Below, piece after piece: positions 23,230 to 32,976 of a stretch of DNA of 48,012 nt (positions within the stretch are counted from its first letter, which is position 1; the number at the start of each line of letters is the position of its first letter). The stretch lies in assembly GCF_900115975.1 (NCBI RefSeq), contig NZ_FOYM01000030.1:1-48012 (forward strand), written 5' to 3'. The stretch comes from Desulfoscipio geothermicus DSM 3669. Its GTDB lineage: Bacteria > Bacillota > Desulfotomaculia > Desulfotomaculales > Desulfallaceae. A model generated the notes under the pieces. That model had not been told where the DNA came from. It saw nothing but the letters and a program-made list of their open reading frames with translations, and ran no database searches. A program made the translations under genes and the position numbers.

Positions 23230-24792
23230 GTGGTAGACTTGAGTTATAACCAGGGCATCAAAACCATAAATGCTACGACCACCGGTGTTGCGGATGGGCA
23301 ATGTTCGCTTTCCCGACATAAATCTTCCCCGCACATAGAAACGGTTAGTCATGGTAAACTTCAGTTTTTGGCTGTTCCCTTGCTGATTTTAAATGATGTG
23401 GCGGCTTTCTATTTTAGCATATTAATTGCCTACGCGATAAGGGCGCTGTTATTACCTGTTATTATTAAAACTTTTCCGCAAATATTTTTGTTGATGGTTT
23501 TTAATACTTTATGGTGGGTACCTGCACTTGCTTGTATATTTTTCATTTTCGAAAAATCATATACAAAGCGCCTTCCATTTTGGCAGGAAGCCGGTCATAT
23601 AGTAAAAACAACTACTCTGGTTTTTTTGGTAGCTATATGTATAGTATTTTTAGCCAAGCTGGGCGACACTACTTCGCGAACCCTGGTGCTGGTAGCCTGG
23701 ACTATCAGTCTGTTCGTGGTGCCAACTTTTCGGTATCTAGGTAAGTTATTACTGGTAAAGTTGCATATATGGGAAAAACCCGTTATTATCGTTGGTGCCG
23801 GAGAAACGGGAAAACTTATTCTCAAGGCGATTCAATGCCAGCCTACCATAGGCTATAAACCGGTTGGTTTTCTGGATGATGACAAGGTTAAACAGTTACA
23901 TCCTCCTGAACTTCCTTCGGGACAAAAAGTTCCGGTACTGGGGAATTTTGATGAAGCTGAAACCGTAATGGAACATACCGGTGTTTATGATGTTATTGTG
24001 GCAGCGCCTGGCTTGCAAGGAAAAAATTTGGTGCAACTGGTTAACAGGTTGCAACGCAAGGCGAATAATCTTTTAGTGGTACCTGACCTCTTCGGCATGG
24101 CCATGGAAGGAGTTGACGTGCAGTACCTTTTCGATGAGCGTACTTTGGTTCTTGGTATTAAAAATAATTTGAATGATAAGTTAAATGTTACAATCAAGAG
24201 AGTCTTCGATTTGCTTACGGGAATGTTGATTTTTATTGGTTTGCTGCCATTTATGGTACTAATAGCGATACTTATAAAATTGGAATCTAATGGTCCGGTT
24301 ATTTTTGCACATCGACGTGTAGGAAAAGATGGGATTGAATTTAACTGTTTAAAATTTCGGACCATGGTAAGCAATGCGCAACAAGTTTTGGAGGAATTAC
24401 TTGATAATGACCCCGAATCTCGTGAGGAATGGAATAGGGATTTTAAATTAAAAAATGATCCGCGTGTTACCCGTATAGGGAAACTTTTGCGCAAAACCAG
24501 CCTGGATGAACTGCCACAGATAATAAACGTACTAATGGGCCAAATGAGCCTGGTTGGACCTAGACCTATAGTTAAGGATGAAATAATCAAGTACGGTTCG
24601 AGGATAAATTATTATTACCAGGTGCCGCCAGGAATTACCGGTTTGTGGCAGGTAAGCGGAAGAAGCGATATTGATTACAAAACAAGGGTGCAAATTGATA
24701 CCTGGTACGTGCGCAATTGGTCTCTGTGGTTGGACATTACGTTGCTTATTCGCACTATAAATGTTGTTTTAGCCCGCAAGGGTGCTTATTAA
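23230..24792 (+). CDS. Undecaprenyl-phosphate phosphoglycosyltransferase, WbaP type
   Basis: A polyprenol phosphate hexose-1-P transferase that starts repeat-unit assembly. Residues ~50-170 contain four membrane helices. Next comes a Rossmann-like CoA-binding-type domain (VIIVGAGETGKLILKAI, ~178-300). A re-entrant/TM helix precedes the C-terminal catalytic domain (~320-520) with KFRTM, the DE dyad in KTSLDELPQIINVLMG, MSLVGPRP and PPGITGLWQVSGRS. The five-segment layout is that of WbaP/WcaJ large PGTs; the sugar (galactose, glucose or other) cannot be decided. The start is GTG 23230 with AAGGG a few bases upstream; later starts are possible because the first ~45 residues are poorly conserved-looking. 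Confidence 0.92.
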   Translation: MVDLSYNQGIKTINATTTGVADGQCSLSRHKSSPHIETVSHGKLQFLAVPLLILNDVAAFYFSILIAYAIRALLLPVIIKTFPQIFLLMVFNTLWWVPALACIFFIFEKSYTKRLPFWQEAGHIVKTTTLVFLVAICIVFLAKLGDTTSRTLVLVAWTISLFVVPTFRYLGKLLLVKLHIWEKPVIIVGAGETGKLILKAIQCQPTIGYKPVGFLDDDKVKQLHPPELPSGQKVPVLGNFDEAETVMEHTGVYDVIVAAPGLQGKNLVQLVNRLQRKANNLLVVPDLFGMAMEGVDVQYLFDERTLVLGIKNNLNDKLNVTIKRVFDLLTGMLIFIGLLPFMVLIAILIKLESNGPVIFAHRRVGKDGIEFNCLKFRTMVSNAQQVLEELLDNDPESREEWNRDFKLKNDPRVTRIGKLLRKTSLDELPQIINVLMGQMSLVGPRPIVKDEIIKYGSRINYYYQVPPGITGLWQVSGRSDIDYKTRVQIDTWYVRNWSLWLDITLLIRTINVVLARKGAY

Positions 24793-24816
24793 AATTATTT
24801 GAAAGAGGAATTGGAT

Positions 24817-25662
24817 TTGGAAAAGTATGCAGACCTTCATATTCATTCTACCGCTTCTGACGGTATATTTACTCCATCGGATATAGTTAAACTGGCTAAG
24901 CAAAAGGGCTTTTCTTGTATAGCTTTGGCAGATCATGATACGGTTGGCGGAGTGAAAGAGGCTCTTAAAACAGGGTCATATGGGGGTCTTAAGGTTATAC
25001 CAGCAGTGGAGATGTCAACGTTATATGATGGGGGCGAAGTACATATATTGGGCTATTATGTTAACATTGATGACGGGCAGTTTTTACAATGTTTATCCAG
25101 GATAGCCCAAGCACGAATTGAACGCGCTCAAGGCATGGTGAAAAAGTTACAAAACTTAGGTATCGAGATTACCTGGGAAGACGTTTTAAGAGAAGGTAGC
25201 GATATGAACAGTATTGGTCGCCCTCATATTGCTAGAGTGTTACTGAAGAAAGGACATATTTCGGCTATAAGTGAAGCTTTTACCAGCGATTATATAGGCA
25301 GAAACGGTAAAGCTTATGTGGAACGTTATGAAATAACACCAGCTGAAGCAATAAAAATTATAACAAATGCAGGGGGCATACCTGTACTGGCTCACCCGGG
25401 CTTTTTCAGGAAGACGAGTCGTTTAAAAAGGAACGATATTGAATATTTTGTTGCAGAGGGACTTCGCGGCATAGAGGTTTATCATACCAAGCATACTTCG
25501 AATGATACAAATTTTTACCATAACATAGCCTGTGAAATGAAGTTGTTGATAACCGGTGGATCCGACTGTCACGGTGATAAAAATGAAGAAATATTATTGG
25601 GGAAGATTAAGCTACCATATGAATATGTAAATAATCTCAGGCAGGCTGCATCAATCTCGTAG
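24817..25662 (+). CDS. PHP-domain phosphoesterase
   Basis: About 281 residues from TTG 24817, chosen for AGAGGA seven bases upstream. The longer frame from TTG 24799 lacks such a site. The PHP metal-site motifs are present: DLHIHSTASDG near the start, DHDT, the E of PAVEM, then HPGFF and GSDCHG. This pattern fits the YciV/TrpH-like group (nucleotide 3',5'-bisphosphate phosphatases or RNase AM-like) better than the CpsB-type tyrosine phosphatases. In a locus with APS kinase and a sulfotransferase, recycling the 3'-phosphoadenosine 5'-phosphate (PAP) released by sulfation is an attractive role, but this is only an inference. Confidence 0.85.
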   Translation: MEKYADLHIHSTASDGIFTPSDIVKLAKQKGFSCIALADHDTVGGVKEALKTGSYGGLKVIPAVEMSTLYDGGEVHILGYYVNIDDGQFLQCLSRIAQARIERAQGMVKKLQNLGIEITWEDVLREGSDMNSIGRPHIARVLLKKGHISAISEAFTSDYIGRNGKAYVERYEITPAEAIKIITNAGGIPVLAHPGFFRKTSRLKRNDIEYFVAEGLRGIEVYHTKHTSNDTNFYHNIACEMKLLITGGSDCHGDKNEEILLGKIKLPYEYVNNLRQAASIS

Positions 25663-25781
25663 AGAGGTTAAGCAATTAACTGAGAAAGAATAAAGTTACA
25701 GTTTGATAAATCTGTGAGGTTTGTTTGATATTAATCAAGATTGGGTTTGTAGGATAGCTAATAACAAGGGGATGTTTTTGA

Positions 25782-26384
25782 TTGGAAAAAGCGGTAAATA
25801 ATGTTGTCTGGCAACAATATTCAATTACAAAGGAACACAGGCAGCAGTTAAACAAACACAAAAGCTTTGTCGTATGGTTCACTGGGCTGTCTGCCTCGGG
25901 TAAATCCACCCTCTCCAACGCTTTGGAATGCAAGCTTCATGAAATGGGCATTCGCACATATCTCCTTGATGGAGACAACGTCCGCCAGGGGCTGTGCAAA
26001 GACCTGGGTTTTTCCGAGGAAGACCGCAAAGAAAACATCCGGCGTATTGCCGAAGTGGCCAAGCTGTTTGTAGATGCTGGCATCGTGGTCATAACGGCGT
26101 TTATTTCCCCCTACAGGGCGGATCGGGAAATGGCCCGGCGATTGTTTAAGCCGGGGGAATTTATCGAAGTCTACGTAAAATGCCCCCTGCATGAGTGCGA
26201 GCGCAGGGATCCCAAAGGGCTGTACCGCAAAGCCCGGAGCGGGAAAATTAGTAACTTTACCGGTATAACTGCGCCTTATGAAGAACCAGAACAGCCGGAA
26301 ATTATCGTTGACACTCATAAAAGTAATGTTGAAGATGCAGTGGAGCGAATTATAAGCTATTTAAAAACAATTAAAAAAGATTAA
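25782..26384 (+). CDS. cysC: Adenylylsulfate (APS) kinase
   Basis: Phosphorylates APS to PAPS, the donor for sulfotransferases. The 200-residue length is normal. The P-loop is GLSASGKST (residues 35-43), [20 protein letters not shown] is the APS-binding block, and [10 protein letters not shown] carries the active-site serine. [14 protein letters not shown] completes the family pattern. TTG start with AAGGGG ten bases upstream. No ATP sulfurylase is nearby, so APS must come from elsewhere in the genome, as it would in a sulfate reducer. The sulfotransferase at 31288 is the likely consumer. Confidence 0.95.
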   Translation: MEKAVNNVVWQQYSITKEHRQQLNKHKSFVVWFTGLSASGKSTLSNALECKLHEMGIRTYLLDGDNVRQGLCKDLGFSEEDRKENIRRIAEVAKLFVDAGIVVITAFISPYRADREMARRLFKPGEFIEVYVKCPLHECERRDPKGLYRKARSGKISNFTGITAPYEEPEQPEIIVDTHKSNVEDAVERIISYLKTIKKD

Positions 26385-26413
26385 CGTGAATCAGGAAAGG
26401 AAACTAGCAGGTT

Positions 26414-27496
26414 ATGAATACGATACTGGTTACCGGCGGAGCCGGTTTTATCGGCAGCAACTTTGTTAGACACACTCTTGAACGGGGTAAAATCAAAATT
26501 ATTAATCTTGATAAACTTACATACGCGGGAAACCTGGAATCGATGGCTGATGTTATGGATAGCCCAGATCATATATTTGTACAAGGAAGCATTGGTGATA
26601 GGAATTTAGTTAAACAGTTATTATGTGAATACTGCCCAAATGCTGTAGTCAATCTCGCTGCAGAATCTCATGTGGACCGCTCCATTGACGGGCCAGCGGA
26701 TTTTATACATACAAATATTGTAGGCACATTCGAACTGCTGGAAGCAGCTAGAGCATATTGGAGTCAGCTAAACGGCGCAGAAAAAGAAAGCTTCCGTTTT
26801 TTACACGTTTCAACAGACGAGGTTTACGGCTCCCTTGGTCCCGAAGGGTATTTCACAGAAGAAAGTCCTTACGCCCCGAATTCACCATATTCGGCATCCA
26901 AGGCATCCTCGGATCACCTGGTGCGTGCTTACCATCATACATACGGTTTGCCGGTGTTAACAACAAATTGCTCTAACAACTACGGTCCATACCAGTTTCC
27001 GGAGAAACTTATCCCTTTAATGATTTTGAATGCCCTTGACAACAAACCGCTTCCGGTTTACGGTGACGGGCAAAATGTACGGGATTGGCTCTATGTTGAG
27101 GACCACTGCCGGGCTCTCCTGACCGTTTTGGACAAAGGTCAGCCCGGAGAAGTATATAACATTGGCGGCAATAACGAAAAGACCAATCTTGATGTGGTTC
27201 ATACCTTGTGTGACTTGCTGGACGAAGTGCTCCCGCGTAAAGATGGCAATAGCTACCGCAAGCTAATTAAGTTCGTAAAGGATCGCCCCGGCCACGACCG
27301 GCGCTATGCCATCGATGCAAGTAAAATAAAGCGAGAACTGAGCTGGATGCCCGTTGAGACTTTTGAAACCGGTCTACATAAAACAGTACAGTGGTATCTG
27401 AACAATCAGGAATGGTGGCGACGAGTGTTGGACGGTAGCTATCGCGGTGAACGCCTGGGGCTTGGTAACAAGCTCTCTTTTCAGGGAGGAAAATAA
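26414..27496 (+). CDS. rmlB: dTDP-glucose 4,6-dehydratase
   Basis: Second step of dTDP-L-rhamnose synthesis. The 360-residue protein is an extended SDR with the NAD motif [11 protein letters not shown] at the start, [10 protein letters not shown] with the catalytic Thr-Asp-Glu triad, and [12 protein letters not shown] (YxxxK). [15 protein letters not shown] and [10 protein letters not shown] are diagnostic of RmlB. The stop overlaps the rmlA start by one base. It heads a compact rmlB-A-C-D unit with overlapping genes, preceded by AGGAAA about ten bases before the ATG. Confidence 0.97.
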   Translation: MNTILVTGGAGFIGSNFVRHTLERGKIKIINLDKLTYAGNLESMADVMDSPDHIFVQGSIGDRNLVKQLLCEYCPNAVVNLAAESHVDRSIDGPADFIHTNIVGTFELLEAARAYWSQLNGAEKESFRFLHVSTDEVYGSLGPEGYFTEESPYAPNSPYSASKASSDHLVRAYHHTYGLPVLTTNCSNNYGPYQFPEKLIPLMILNALDNKPLPVYGDGQNVRDWLYVEDHCRALLTVLDKGQPGEVYNIGGNNEKTNLDVVHTLCDLLDEVLPRKDGNSYRKLIKFVKDRPGHDRRYAIDASKIKRELSWMPVETFETGLHKTVQWYLNNQEWWRRVLDGSYRGERLGLGNKLSFQGGK

Positions 27497-28380
27497 TGAT
27501 TAAAAAAGGCATCATCCTTGCCGGTGGTTCCGGCACCCGCCTTTACCCTCTCACCAGGGTGGTAAGCAAGCAGCTTATGCCGGTTTACGATAAACCTATG
27601 ATCTACTACCCCCTGAGCATTCTGATGCTGGCGGGAATTACGGAAATACTGGTTATTACCACCCCGCAGGACAGTCATCTTTTTGCTGAATTGCTCCGGG
27701 ACGGTAGCCAGTGGGGGATCAATATACAGTACGCGGTGCAGCCCAGCCCGGACGGGCTGGCCCAGGCTTTCATCATCGGGCGGGATTTTATCGGCAAGGA
27801 TGGTTGTGCGCTTATTTTGGGGGATAACATCTATTACGGGCACGGCCTGACCGGTAAATTAAGGAATGCTGCGGCTCAAGAGCAGGGCGCCACCGTTTTC
27901 GGCTACTGGGTCAGGGACCCGGAACGTTACGGCGTGGTGGAATTCGACGCCGAAGGCCGGGCGGTAAGTATAGAAGAAAAACCGGCCCGGCCCAAATCCA
28001 ACTATGCCGTCACCGGACTTTACTTTTACGACAACCAGGTTGTTGACATGGCCGCCGGCTTAAAGCCGTCACCCCGGGGCGAACTGGAGATAACCGACAT
28101 TAACAAGCTTTACCTGCAGCAGGGTCAATTGCGGGTGGAAAAACTCAGTCGAGGTTATGCCTGGCTGGATACCGGCACCCATGAAACTCTCCTGCAGGCG
28201 GCCAAATTTATTGAAACCATCGAGCAGAGGCAGGGTCTTAAAATATCCTGTCCGGAGGAAATTGCCTACCGCATGGGATTTATCAGTGCCGAACAGGTGG
28301 TTAAACTGGCCGAACCGCTGAAAAAGAACGGCTATGGCCAGTATCTCCTGAATTTGGCCCGGGACGGTAGAACTATATGA
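27496..28380 (+). CDS. rmlA: Glucose-1-phosphate thymidylyltransferase
   Basis: First step of the dTDP-rhamnose pathway, making dTDP-glucose. The 294 residues show [20 protein letters not shown] (nucleotide and metal binding), then [25 protein letters not shown] with the metal-binding Asp, and IEEKP. The AWLDTGTH motif near residue 220 is also typical. The gene is coupled to rmlB (1-base overlap) and to rmlC (4-base overlap), with GGAGG ahead of its ATG. Full-length short-form RmlA. Confidence 0.97.
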   Translation: MIKKGIILAGGSGTRLYPLTRVVSKQLMPVYDKPMIYYPLSILMLAGITEILVITTPQDSHLFAELLRDGSQWGINIQYAVQPSPDGLAQAFIIGRDFIGKDGCALILGDNIYYGHGLTGKLRNAAAQEQGATVFGYWVRDPERYGVVEFDAEGRAVSIEEKPARPKSNYAVTGLYFYDNQVVDMAAGLKPSPRGELEITDINKLYLQQGQLRVEKLSRGYAWLDTGTHETLLQAAKFIETIEQRQGLKISCPEEIAYRMGFISAEQVVKLAEPLKKNGYGQYLLNLARDGRTI

Positions 28381-28943
28381 ATGTGCTAGAAACTAAACTG
28401 CCCGGTGTATTAATAATAGAACCTGACGTATTTGGCGACGCCCGGGGTTATTTCATGGAAACCTGGCAGCAGGCCCGCTATGCGCAAGCCGGGTTGCCCG
28501 GCAACTTTGTTCAGGACAACCTTTCCTTTTCAACCAGGGGGGTTTTGCGAGGCCTGCATTTCCAAAATCCCAACGCGCAGGGCAAACTTGTATTTGTCCT
28601 GCAGGGAGAGGTATTTGACGTGGCGGTGGATATCCGCGCCGGTTCACCAACTTTCGGCCAGTGGGTCGGCGTCACCCTCTCCAGCGAAAACAAACGCCAG
28701 CTATACATACCCGAAGGGTTTGCACACGGTTTCTGTGTTACCAGCGAAACCGCCCTGTTTGCATATAAGTGTACAGATATTTATAACCCTGCCGCCGAAG
28801 GCGGCATCATTTGGAACGACCCTGACATCGGTATCGATTGGCCAATAGATAATCCCATCCTTTCGGAAAAAGACCGGGGTTATCAACAGTTGAAAGATAT
28901 ACCCGGGGAAAAGCTTCCTCAATTCGGGAGTGTAATCAAATGA
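28377..28943 (+). CDS. rmlC: dTDP-4-dehydrorhamnose 3,5-epimerase
   Basis: Third pathway step. A cupin-fold protein of 188 residues with [12 protein letters not shown] (substrate loop), [15 protein letters not shown] containing the catalytic His, DVAVDIR, and [10 protein letters not shown]. The tail DIGIDWPI, as in other RmlC proteins, is intact. It overlaps both rmlA and rmlD by four bases. Confidence 0.97.
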   Translation: MNVLETKLPGVLIIEPDVFGDARGYFMETWQQARYAQAGLPGNFVQDNLSFSTRGVLRGLHFQNPNAQGKLVFVLQGEVFDVAVDIRAGSPTFGQWVGVTLSSENKRQLYIPEGFAHGFCVTSETALFAYKCTDIYNPAAEGGIIWNDPDIGIDWPIDNPILSEKDRGYQQLKDIPGEKLPQFGSVIK

Positions 28944-29863
28944 ATTCCTCTTTACGCCTAACACCTCACCTCTCACTTAAAATAATGCTAACCGGTAAAA
29001 ACGGGCAGGTTGGCTGGGAACTGCAGCGCACCCTTGCCCCGTTGGGCCAAGTGATAGCTTTGGGCAGGCAAGATTTAGACCTTGCCGACCCCGGTCAAAT
29101 CCGGGAGCGAGTGAGGGAAATTAAACCGGATATTATTGTCAACGCTGCTGCTTACACCGCTGTAGACAAAGCGGAGGAAGAGCCGGAACTGGCTATGTCC
29201 GTCAACGGCATCGCCCCCGGCATTTTGGCGGAAGAAGCTAAACTTATTGATGCCGCTATCGTTCATTATTCCACCGATTATGTTTTCAATGGTCAAAAAA
29301 ATAGCCCTTACACCGAGGAAGATGAGCCGGAACCATTAAACGTCTATGGCAAAACCAAGCTGGCGGGGGAGCAGGCTATCAAGGCGGTGGGGGTACCGTA
29401 CCTGATTTTGCGCACCAGTTGGGTTTACGGCATGCGGGGGAAAAACTTTTTGCTAACAATCCTGCGGCTGGCGTGGGAGCGCGAGGAATTACGCGTTGTA
29501 GACGACCAGATCGGCTCCCCCACCTGGAGCCGCATGGTTGCCGAAGCAACGGCCCAAATACTGGCTCGGGTTTATTCACCCCTTATGCCTTACCCCTCAC
29601 TCCTTACGGACGTAAGCGGTATTTATCATTTAAGCGCAGGCGGGCATACGAGCTGGTACGGCTTTACAAAAGAAATTATAAAATACGCCTCACGCCTCAC
29701 TCCTTACTCCTTGCAGGTCAGTCCGATTCCGTCCGCGGATTACCCGGCACCCGCCCGCAGGCCGGCGTATTCGGTGTTGTCTAACTTAAAGTTGAAAGAA
29801 ACTTTTGGTGTTGCAATGCCCGATTGGGAGTTATTGTTAAAAATCGCTATTGAGGAATCATAA
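28940..29863 (+). CDS. rmlD: dTDP-4-dehydrorhamnose reductase with repeat-derived insertions
   Basis: Final NAD(P)H-dependent step to dTDP-L-rhamnose. GKNGQVGWELQR (cofactor loop), DIIVNAAAYTAVDKAE, HYSTDYVFNG, YGKTKLAGE (YxxxK) and PAPARRPAYSVL are classic. The start at 28940 overlaps rmlC but adds 15 residues (SLRLTPHLS) encoded by a C/T-rich repeat; ATG 28985 would begin at MLTGKNGQVG like other RmlD. Two more repeat copies lie inside the gene (about 29575-29608 and 29683-29712). The first adds a few residues between the ATAQ helix and IYHL. Catalytic parts are untouched, so the enzyme should work. Confidence 0.95.
   Translation: MNSSLRLTPHLSLKIMLTGKNGQVGWELQRTLAPLGQVIALGRQDLDLADPGQIRERVREIKPDIIVNAAAYTAVDKAEEEPELAMSVNGIAPGILAEEAKLIDAAIVHYSTDYVFNGQKNSPYTEEDEPEPLNVYGKTKLAGEQAIKAVGVPYLILRTSWVYGMRGKNFLLTILRLAWEREELRVVDDQIGSPTWSRMVAEATAQILARVYSPLMPYPSLLTDVSGIYHLSAGGHTSWYGFTKEIIKYASRLTPYSLQVSPIPSADYPAPARRPAYSVLSNLKLKETFGVAMPDWELLLKIAIEES
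28948..28978. repeat. C/T-rich repeat, copy 1 (rmlC-rmlD junction)
   Basis: CTCTTTACGCCTAACACCTC and the following bases resemble the two copies inside rmlD; TACGCCTAACACCTCAC matches copy 3 at 15 of 17 positions. It lies at the rmlC/rmlD junction and either encodes an N-terminal extension or forms the leader, depending on the rmlD start. Confidence 0.55.
29575..29608. repeat. C/T-rich repeat, copy 2 (inside rmlD)
   Basis: A pyrimidine-rich stretch containing CCTCACTCCTTAC (29595-29607), identical to a 13-mer in copy 3 exactly 100 bases later but read in a different codon phase. Confidence 0.6.
29683..29712. repeat. C/T-rich repeat, copy 3 (inside rmlD)
   Basis: The clearest copy, with TACGCCTCACGCCTCAC followed by TCCTTACTCCTT. 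It encodes YASRLTPYSL in a variable loop of RmlD just before the SPIPSADYPAPARRP segment. Confidence 0.6.
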
Positions 29864-29945
29864 AGATATGCGTGATAAAATTATCGGGTAAAAAATGATC
29901 TCATGGATGAAGGAGAACATGAGATGATTATGAGGTTGTTAAACC

Positions 29946-31298
29946 ATGCGCATTCTTGCCCTGATATTTAACCGTATTTCCGCGTTTTTCGGTTTGGACT
30001 GGCATATGAAAGAAGTTTTAAGCGGTGCCTTCGTAGCTTTTACATTCAAGGTTCTGGGAGCGGGATTGGGTTTTGCTTTTAATGTATTACTTGCCAGATT
30101 GCTTGGAGCTGAAAGGGCGGGTTTATACTATTTAGCTTTTACCGTGATTACCATTGCCACGGTAGTTGGCCGCATGGGTTTGGATAATGCATTGCTTAGG
30201 TTTACCGCTACTAATGCTGTTCAAGAAAAATGGGAAAAGGTATCCGGTGTTTACCGTAAGGGAATATTTATAGCAGTTATTGCCTCTTTAGTTGCTACCA
30301 TTATTGTTGGTAGCAGTGCAAGTTGGGTTGCCAAGGGCATTTTTTCTGAACCAGCTTTAGTGAAGCCAATAAGGTTAATGGCTTTGGCCATCTTGCCCAT
30401 AAGTTTGCTGACCCTGCACGCGGAATTACTGAAAGGTTTAAAAAGAATACGAGATGCTATGCTGGTGCAGGGTGTTGGTGTTCCTTTAATTAGTATATCA
30501 CTTCTTGCATTCCTAGGCGGTCCCTTCCAGGTTACCGGGGCGGTAACGGCATATGTTTGTGCTACAACTATTGTGCTTTTATTGAGCGTAGCTTTATGGC
30601 GGCGGGCCACTCCCAAACTCAGGGGCGTCCGCGGTACCTTCGATACCCGCTTGTTATTAGCAACCAGTATGCCGTTGTTACTGGTGGCTTCCATGAACTT
30701 GATCATGAGTTGGACCGACACGATTATGCTTGGCTTTTGGATCGACAGCAAATCGGTTGGCATTTATAATATTGCCATGCGTGCCGCCATGCTGACCAGT
30801 TTTATTCTTTTTGCTGTTAACAGTATCGTTGCGCCGAAGTTTGCGGCTTTATACGCGAAAGGAGAACTGGAGGCTTTAGGTATTGTTGCCCGAAATTCAA
30901 CTGCATTAATGACTGTTCTTGCTTTACCTATTTTATTGTTGTTTATTTTGAGTCCCAAGTTTATACTTGGGATTTTCGGACCAGGCTTTATAAGCGGTAG
31001 TAATGTCCTTATTATTCTGGCGCTTGGGCAATTTGTTAATGTTGCAACGGGATCGGTTGGATATCTATTAATGATGACCGGCTATGAAAAGTTGATGCGA
31101 AATAATATCATCGGTTCAGCGATTCTTAACATTATACTTAATACATTACTAGTGCCCAAATATGGTATTACAGGTGCAGCTATAGCAACCGCTGTCAGTC
31201 TTGCAATAATGAATCTGGTTTCAGCCGGACTTGTTTACTGGAAACTTTCGATTATTACACTGCCAATACCGAAAGGGGCTTATATACGTGCAAAATAA
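29946..31298 (+). CDS. Oligosaccharide flippase (Wzx-like, MOP superfamily)
   Basis: A 450-residue integral membrane protein with about 12 hydrophobic helices. It has the arrangement of polysaccharide flippases: ARLLGAERAGLYYLAFTVI near residue 60, SMNLIMSWTDTIMLGFW mid-protein, and APKFAALYAKGE. It should translocate the undecaprenyl-linked repeat unit from the inner to the outer face of the membrane, between the WbaP/glycosyltransferase steps and the polymerase. ATG 29946 has only a weak site upstream; ATG 30006 would also give a complete first helix. Its last 11 bases overlap the sulfotransferase start. Confidence 0.9.
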   Translation: MRILALIFNRISAFFGLDWHMKEVLSGAFVAFTFKVLGAGLGFAFNVLLARLLGAERAGLYYLAFTVITIATVVGRMGLDNALLRFTATNAVQEKWEKVSGVYRKGIFIAVIASLVATIIVGSSASWVAKGIFSEPALVKPIRLMALAILPISLLTLHAELLKGLKRIRDAMLVQGVGVPLISISLLAFLGGPFQVTGAVTAYVCATTIVLLLSVALWRRATPKLRGVRGTFDTRLLLATSMPLLLVASMNLIMSWTDTIMLGFWIDSKSVGIYNIAMRAAMLTSFILFAVNSIVAPKFAALYAKGELEALGIVARNSTALMTVLALPILLLFILSPKFILGIFGPGFISGSNVLIILALGQFVNVATGSVGYLLMMTGYEKLMRNNIIGSAILNIILNTLLVPKYGITGAAIATAVSLAIMNLVSAGLVYWKLSIITLPIPKGAYIRAK

Positions 31299-32151
31299 TA
31301 TAAATAGGCTACCAATAATAATCATAGGTATGCACCGTTCCGGTACCAGCATGCTTACCCGCATGCTGGAAGAGCTGGGGCTATTTATGGGTAAGGAGAA
31401 AGAAAGTAACCACGAAGCTCTGTTTTTCCTAAGGTTAAATGATTGGTTGCTAAGGCAAAGTGGTGGTGCCTGGGATCACCCAGAGCCTATAAAGCATCTT
31501 TTAAATAATACCCAGGTCCGCGCCCTCATGATGGATTATATTCGTTATATGATGAAAACTCCCCGGGTGGTCAGTTACCTGGGTTGGGGCAAATACCTGC
31601 GATACCGTACACCGGCCAATCTAGACATTCCCTGGGGCTGGAAAGACCCGCGCAATACTTACACGCTCCCTATCTGGCTTGATCTCTTTCCCGATGCAAA
31701 GGTTATTCATATTTATCGTAATGGTGTTGACGTGGCAAATAGCTTAAAGGTACGGGCAGAAAAAATACTAGTAAACTCAAAAGCATTGTACTTAAGGCGA
31801 AAGTTGCTCTACTGGGTGCGTCCAAAGAAAGGTGGCTTTACTCATTCGCTACGTTGTGTTAATTTAAGCGGTGGTTTTTCATTATGGACAGATTACTTGC
31901 GGGAGGCTCAATCCCACGTCAGGTCTCTGGGGAGTAACGCCATAGAAATAAAGTATGAAGATTTTCTTGCTGATCCTTATACTTCATTAAAATATATTTG
32001 TAAGTTTTGCGAGCTTGAAATCAATGATGAAATCATCCGTCAAGTTTCCGGGAAGGTGAAAAAAGGCCGGGCATACGCTTATAAGGACAAACCTGAATTA
32101 CAAACTTTTGCTGCACAAGTGGCGGATCGCCTAAAATTATTCGGTTATTGA
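31288..32151 (+). CDS. PAPS-dependent sulfotransferase
   Basis: About 287 residues from GTG 31288, with GAAAGGGG nine bases upstream and inside the flippase end. The longer frame from 31231 merely reads through flippase codons. GMHRSGTSMLTRML (residues 14-27) is the 5'-phosphosulfate-binding loop. WGWKDPRNTY and IHIYRNGVDVANSLKVRAE supply the 3'-phosphate-binding Arg and Ser. IKYEDFLADPYTSLKYIC is the usual C-terminal family motif. Together with cysC this points to sulfation of the polysaccharide or its precursor. Its position next to the flippase suggests action on the lipid-linked repeat unit in the cytoplasm. The acceptor sugar is unknown. Confidence 0.88.
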   Translation: MQNNINRLPIIIIGMHRSGTSMLTRMLEELGLFMGKEKESNHEALFFLRLNDWLLRQSGGAWDHPEPIKHLLNNTQVRALMMDYIRYMMKTPRVVSYLGWGKYLRYRTPANLDIPWGWKDPRNTYTLPIWLDLFPDAKVIHIYRNGVDVANSLKVRAEKILVNSKALYLRRKLLYWVRPKKGGFTHSLRCVNLSGGFSLWTDYLREAQSHVRSLGSNAIEIKYEDFLADPYTSLKYICKFCELEINDEIIRQVSGKVKKGRAYAYKDKPELQTFAAQVADRLKLFGY

Positions 32152-32843
32152 TACCGCATATCGATATGAAAAGAAAGTACATTGCGGCTGAAGATATATG
32201 CCGCAATATCATCTTTGATAAAAAATTGAATAACTTTGCCAGGAAGTATTTGGTTAAGGGTAATGAGTGCCTTGTGGAGTATGTTATGAATTTTGAAGCC
32301 GAACATGACTCGCTTTCCGCCATGGTCGGAGAATTTTTGATGCTACACGAGGGCGTTGCGTTCAGCGTGTATGGTGAAAAACATTCCTTTAACCATGCTG
32401 ATTAACTGGTTTGGTCCAAAAGGTGTTGAAGCACTGCTGGAACAAGGTGCGATAGAATTCGTCCTGCGTGATGATATAATTACATACGCTGTGGATGATA
32501 TTAATGGTACCTTACCCCTGCAAACCGGCCAGTTGAATTCCAGCGTTCATTGTGACCCGGAGGCTTCAGCTACGGAGGGCCTCAAGTGGTTGGCCAGGCC
32601 GCTTCCCAGGCGAAATCGGCGAGCCCTGGTGCGAAAAGCAATTAAAGCATATAAAGCGGTTCCCAGTGACTTGAATAAAGAAGCGGTGGAGATAGGGTAT
32701 AGACGCTATAAGTCTAAGCTGCGGGTATTACACTTGATTTGCTTGATGTTTATATTTTAGATGGCCTTGGCAAAGGGTGGACGCCGAAGGATTTTATCGA
32801 CAGGCAGTTAAAACCCCTGGCGGGAGAAAATGAAACAAGGTAA
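32148..32843 (+). pseudogene. Frameshifted remnant of an unrecognised gene
   Basis: Three consecutive frames join into one plausible ~230-residue protein. The first frame (32148-32405) ends soon after LMLHEGVAFSVYGE. The sense continues in the next frame (NIPLTMLINWFGPKGVEALL, to ~32715), then returns to the first frame (ITLDLLDVYILDGLGKGW, then DFIDRQLKPLAGENE) to a stop at 32841-32843. Breakpoints are near the AAAAA run at 32379-32383 and near 32716. I do not recognise the family. A fragment of what may be a second copy (LLLHEGV) lies at 35748-35800. Sequencing error is a less likely explanation for two shifts. Confidence 0.7.
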
Positions 32844-32976
32844 AGCTTTTATTGAAAAACGGTTAAACCTTTAGTGGAAAACGAAATAGAATAACTCTAT
32901 TATTTATTATTTATCAGGTTGGCATACTTATGCGGGAGTGCCGTGAGCCGTAGCACAGGCCGGAAGGAGTTAAAAT

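Noticed and set aside
24799-25662. PHP protein as a CpsB/YwqE-type tyrosine phosphatase
   Set aside because: Motif order (HIHSTASDG, DHDT, GSDCHG) fits the YciV/TrpH group, and there is no tyrosine kinase in the locus.
29903-29959. Short peptide frame (18 codons) ahead of the flippase
   Set aside because: Too short, and it overlaps the flippase start; the ATCTCATG/CATGAGAT hairpin around it is weak.
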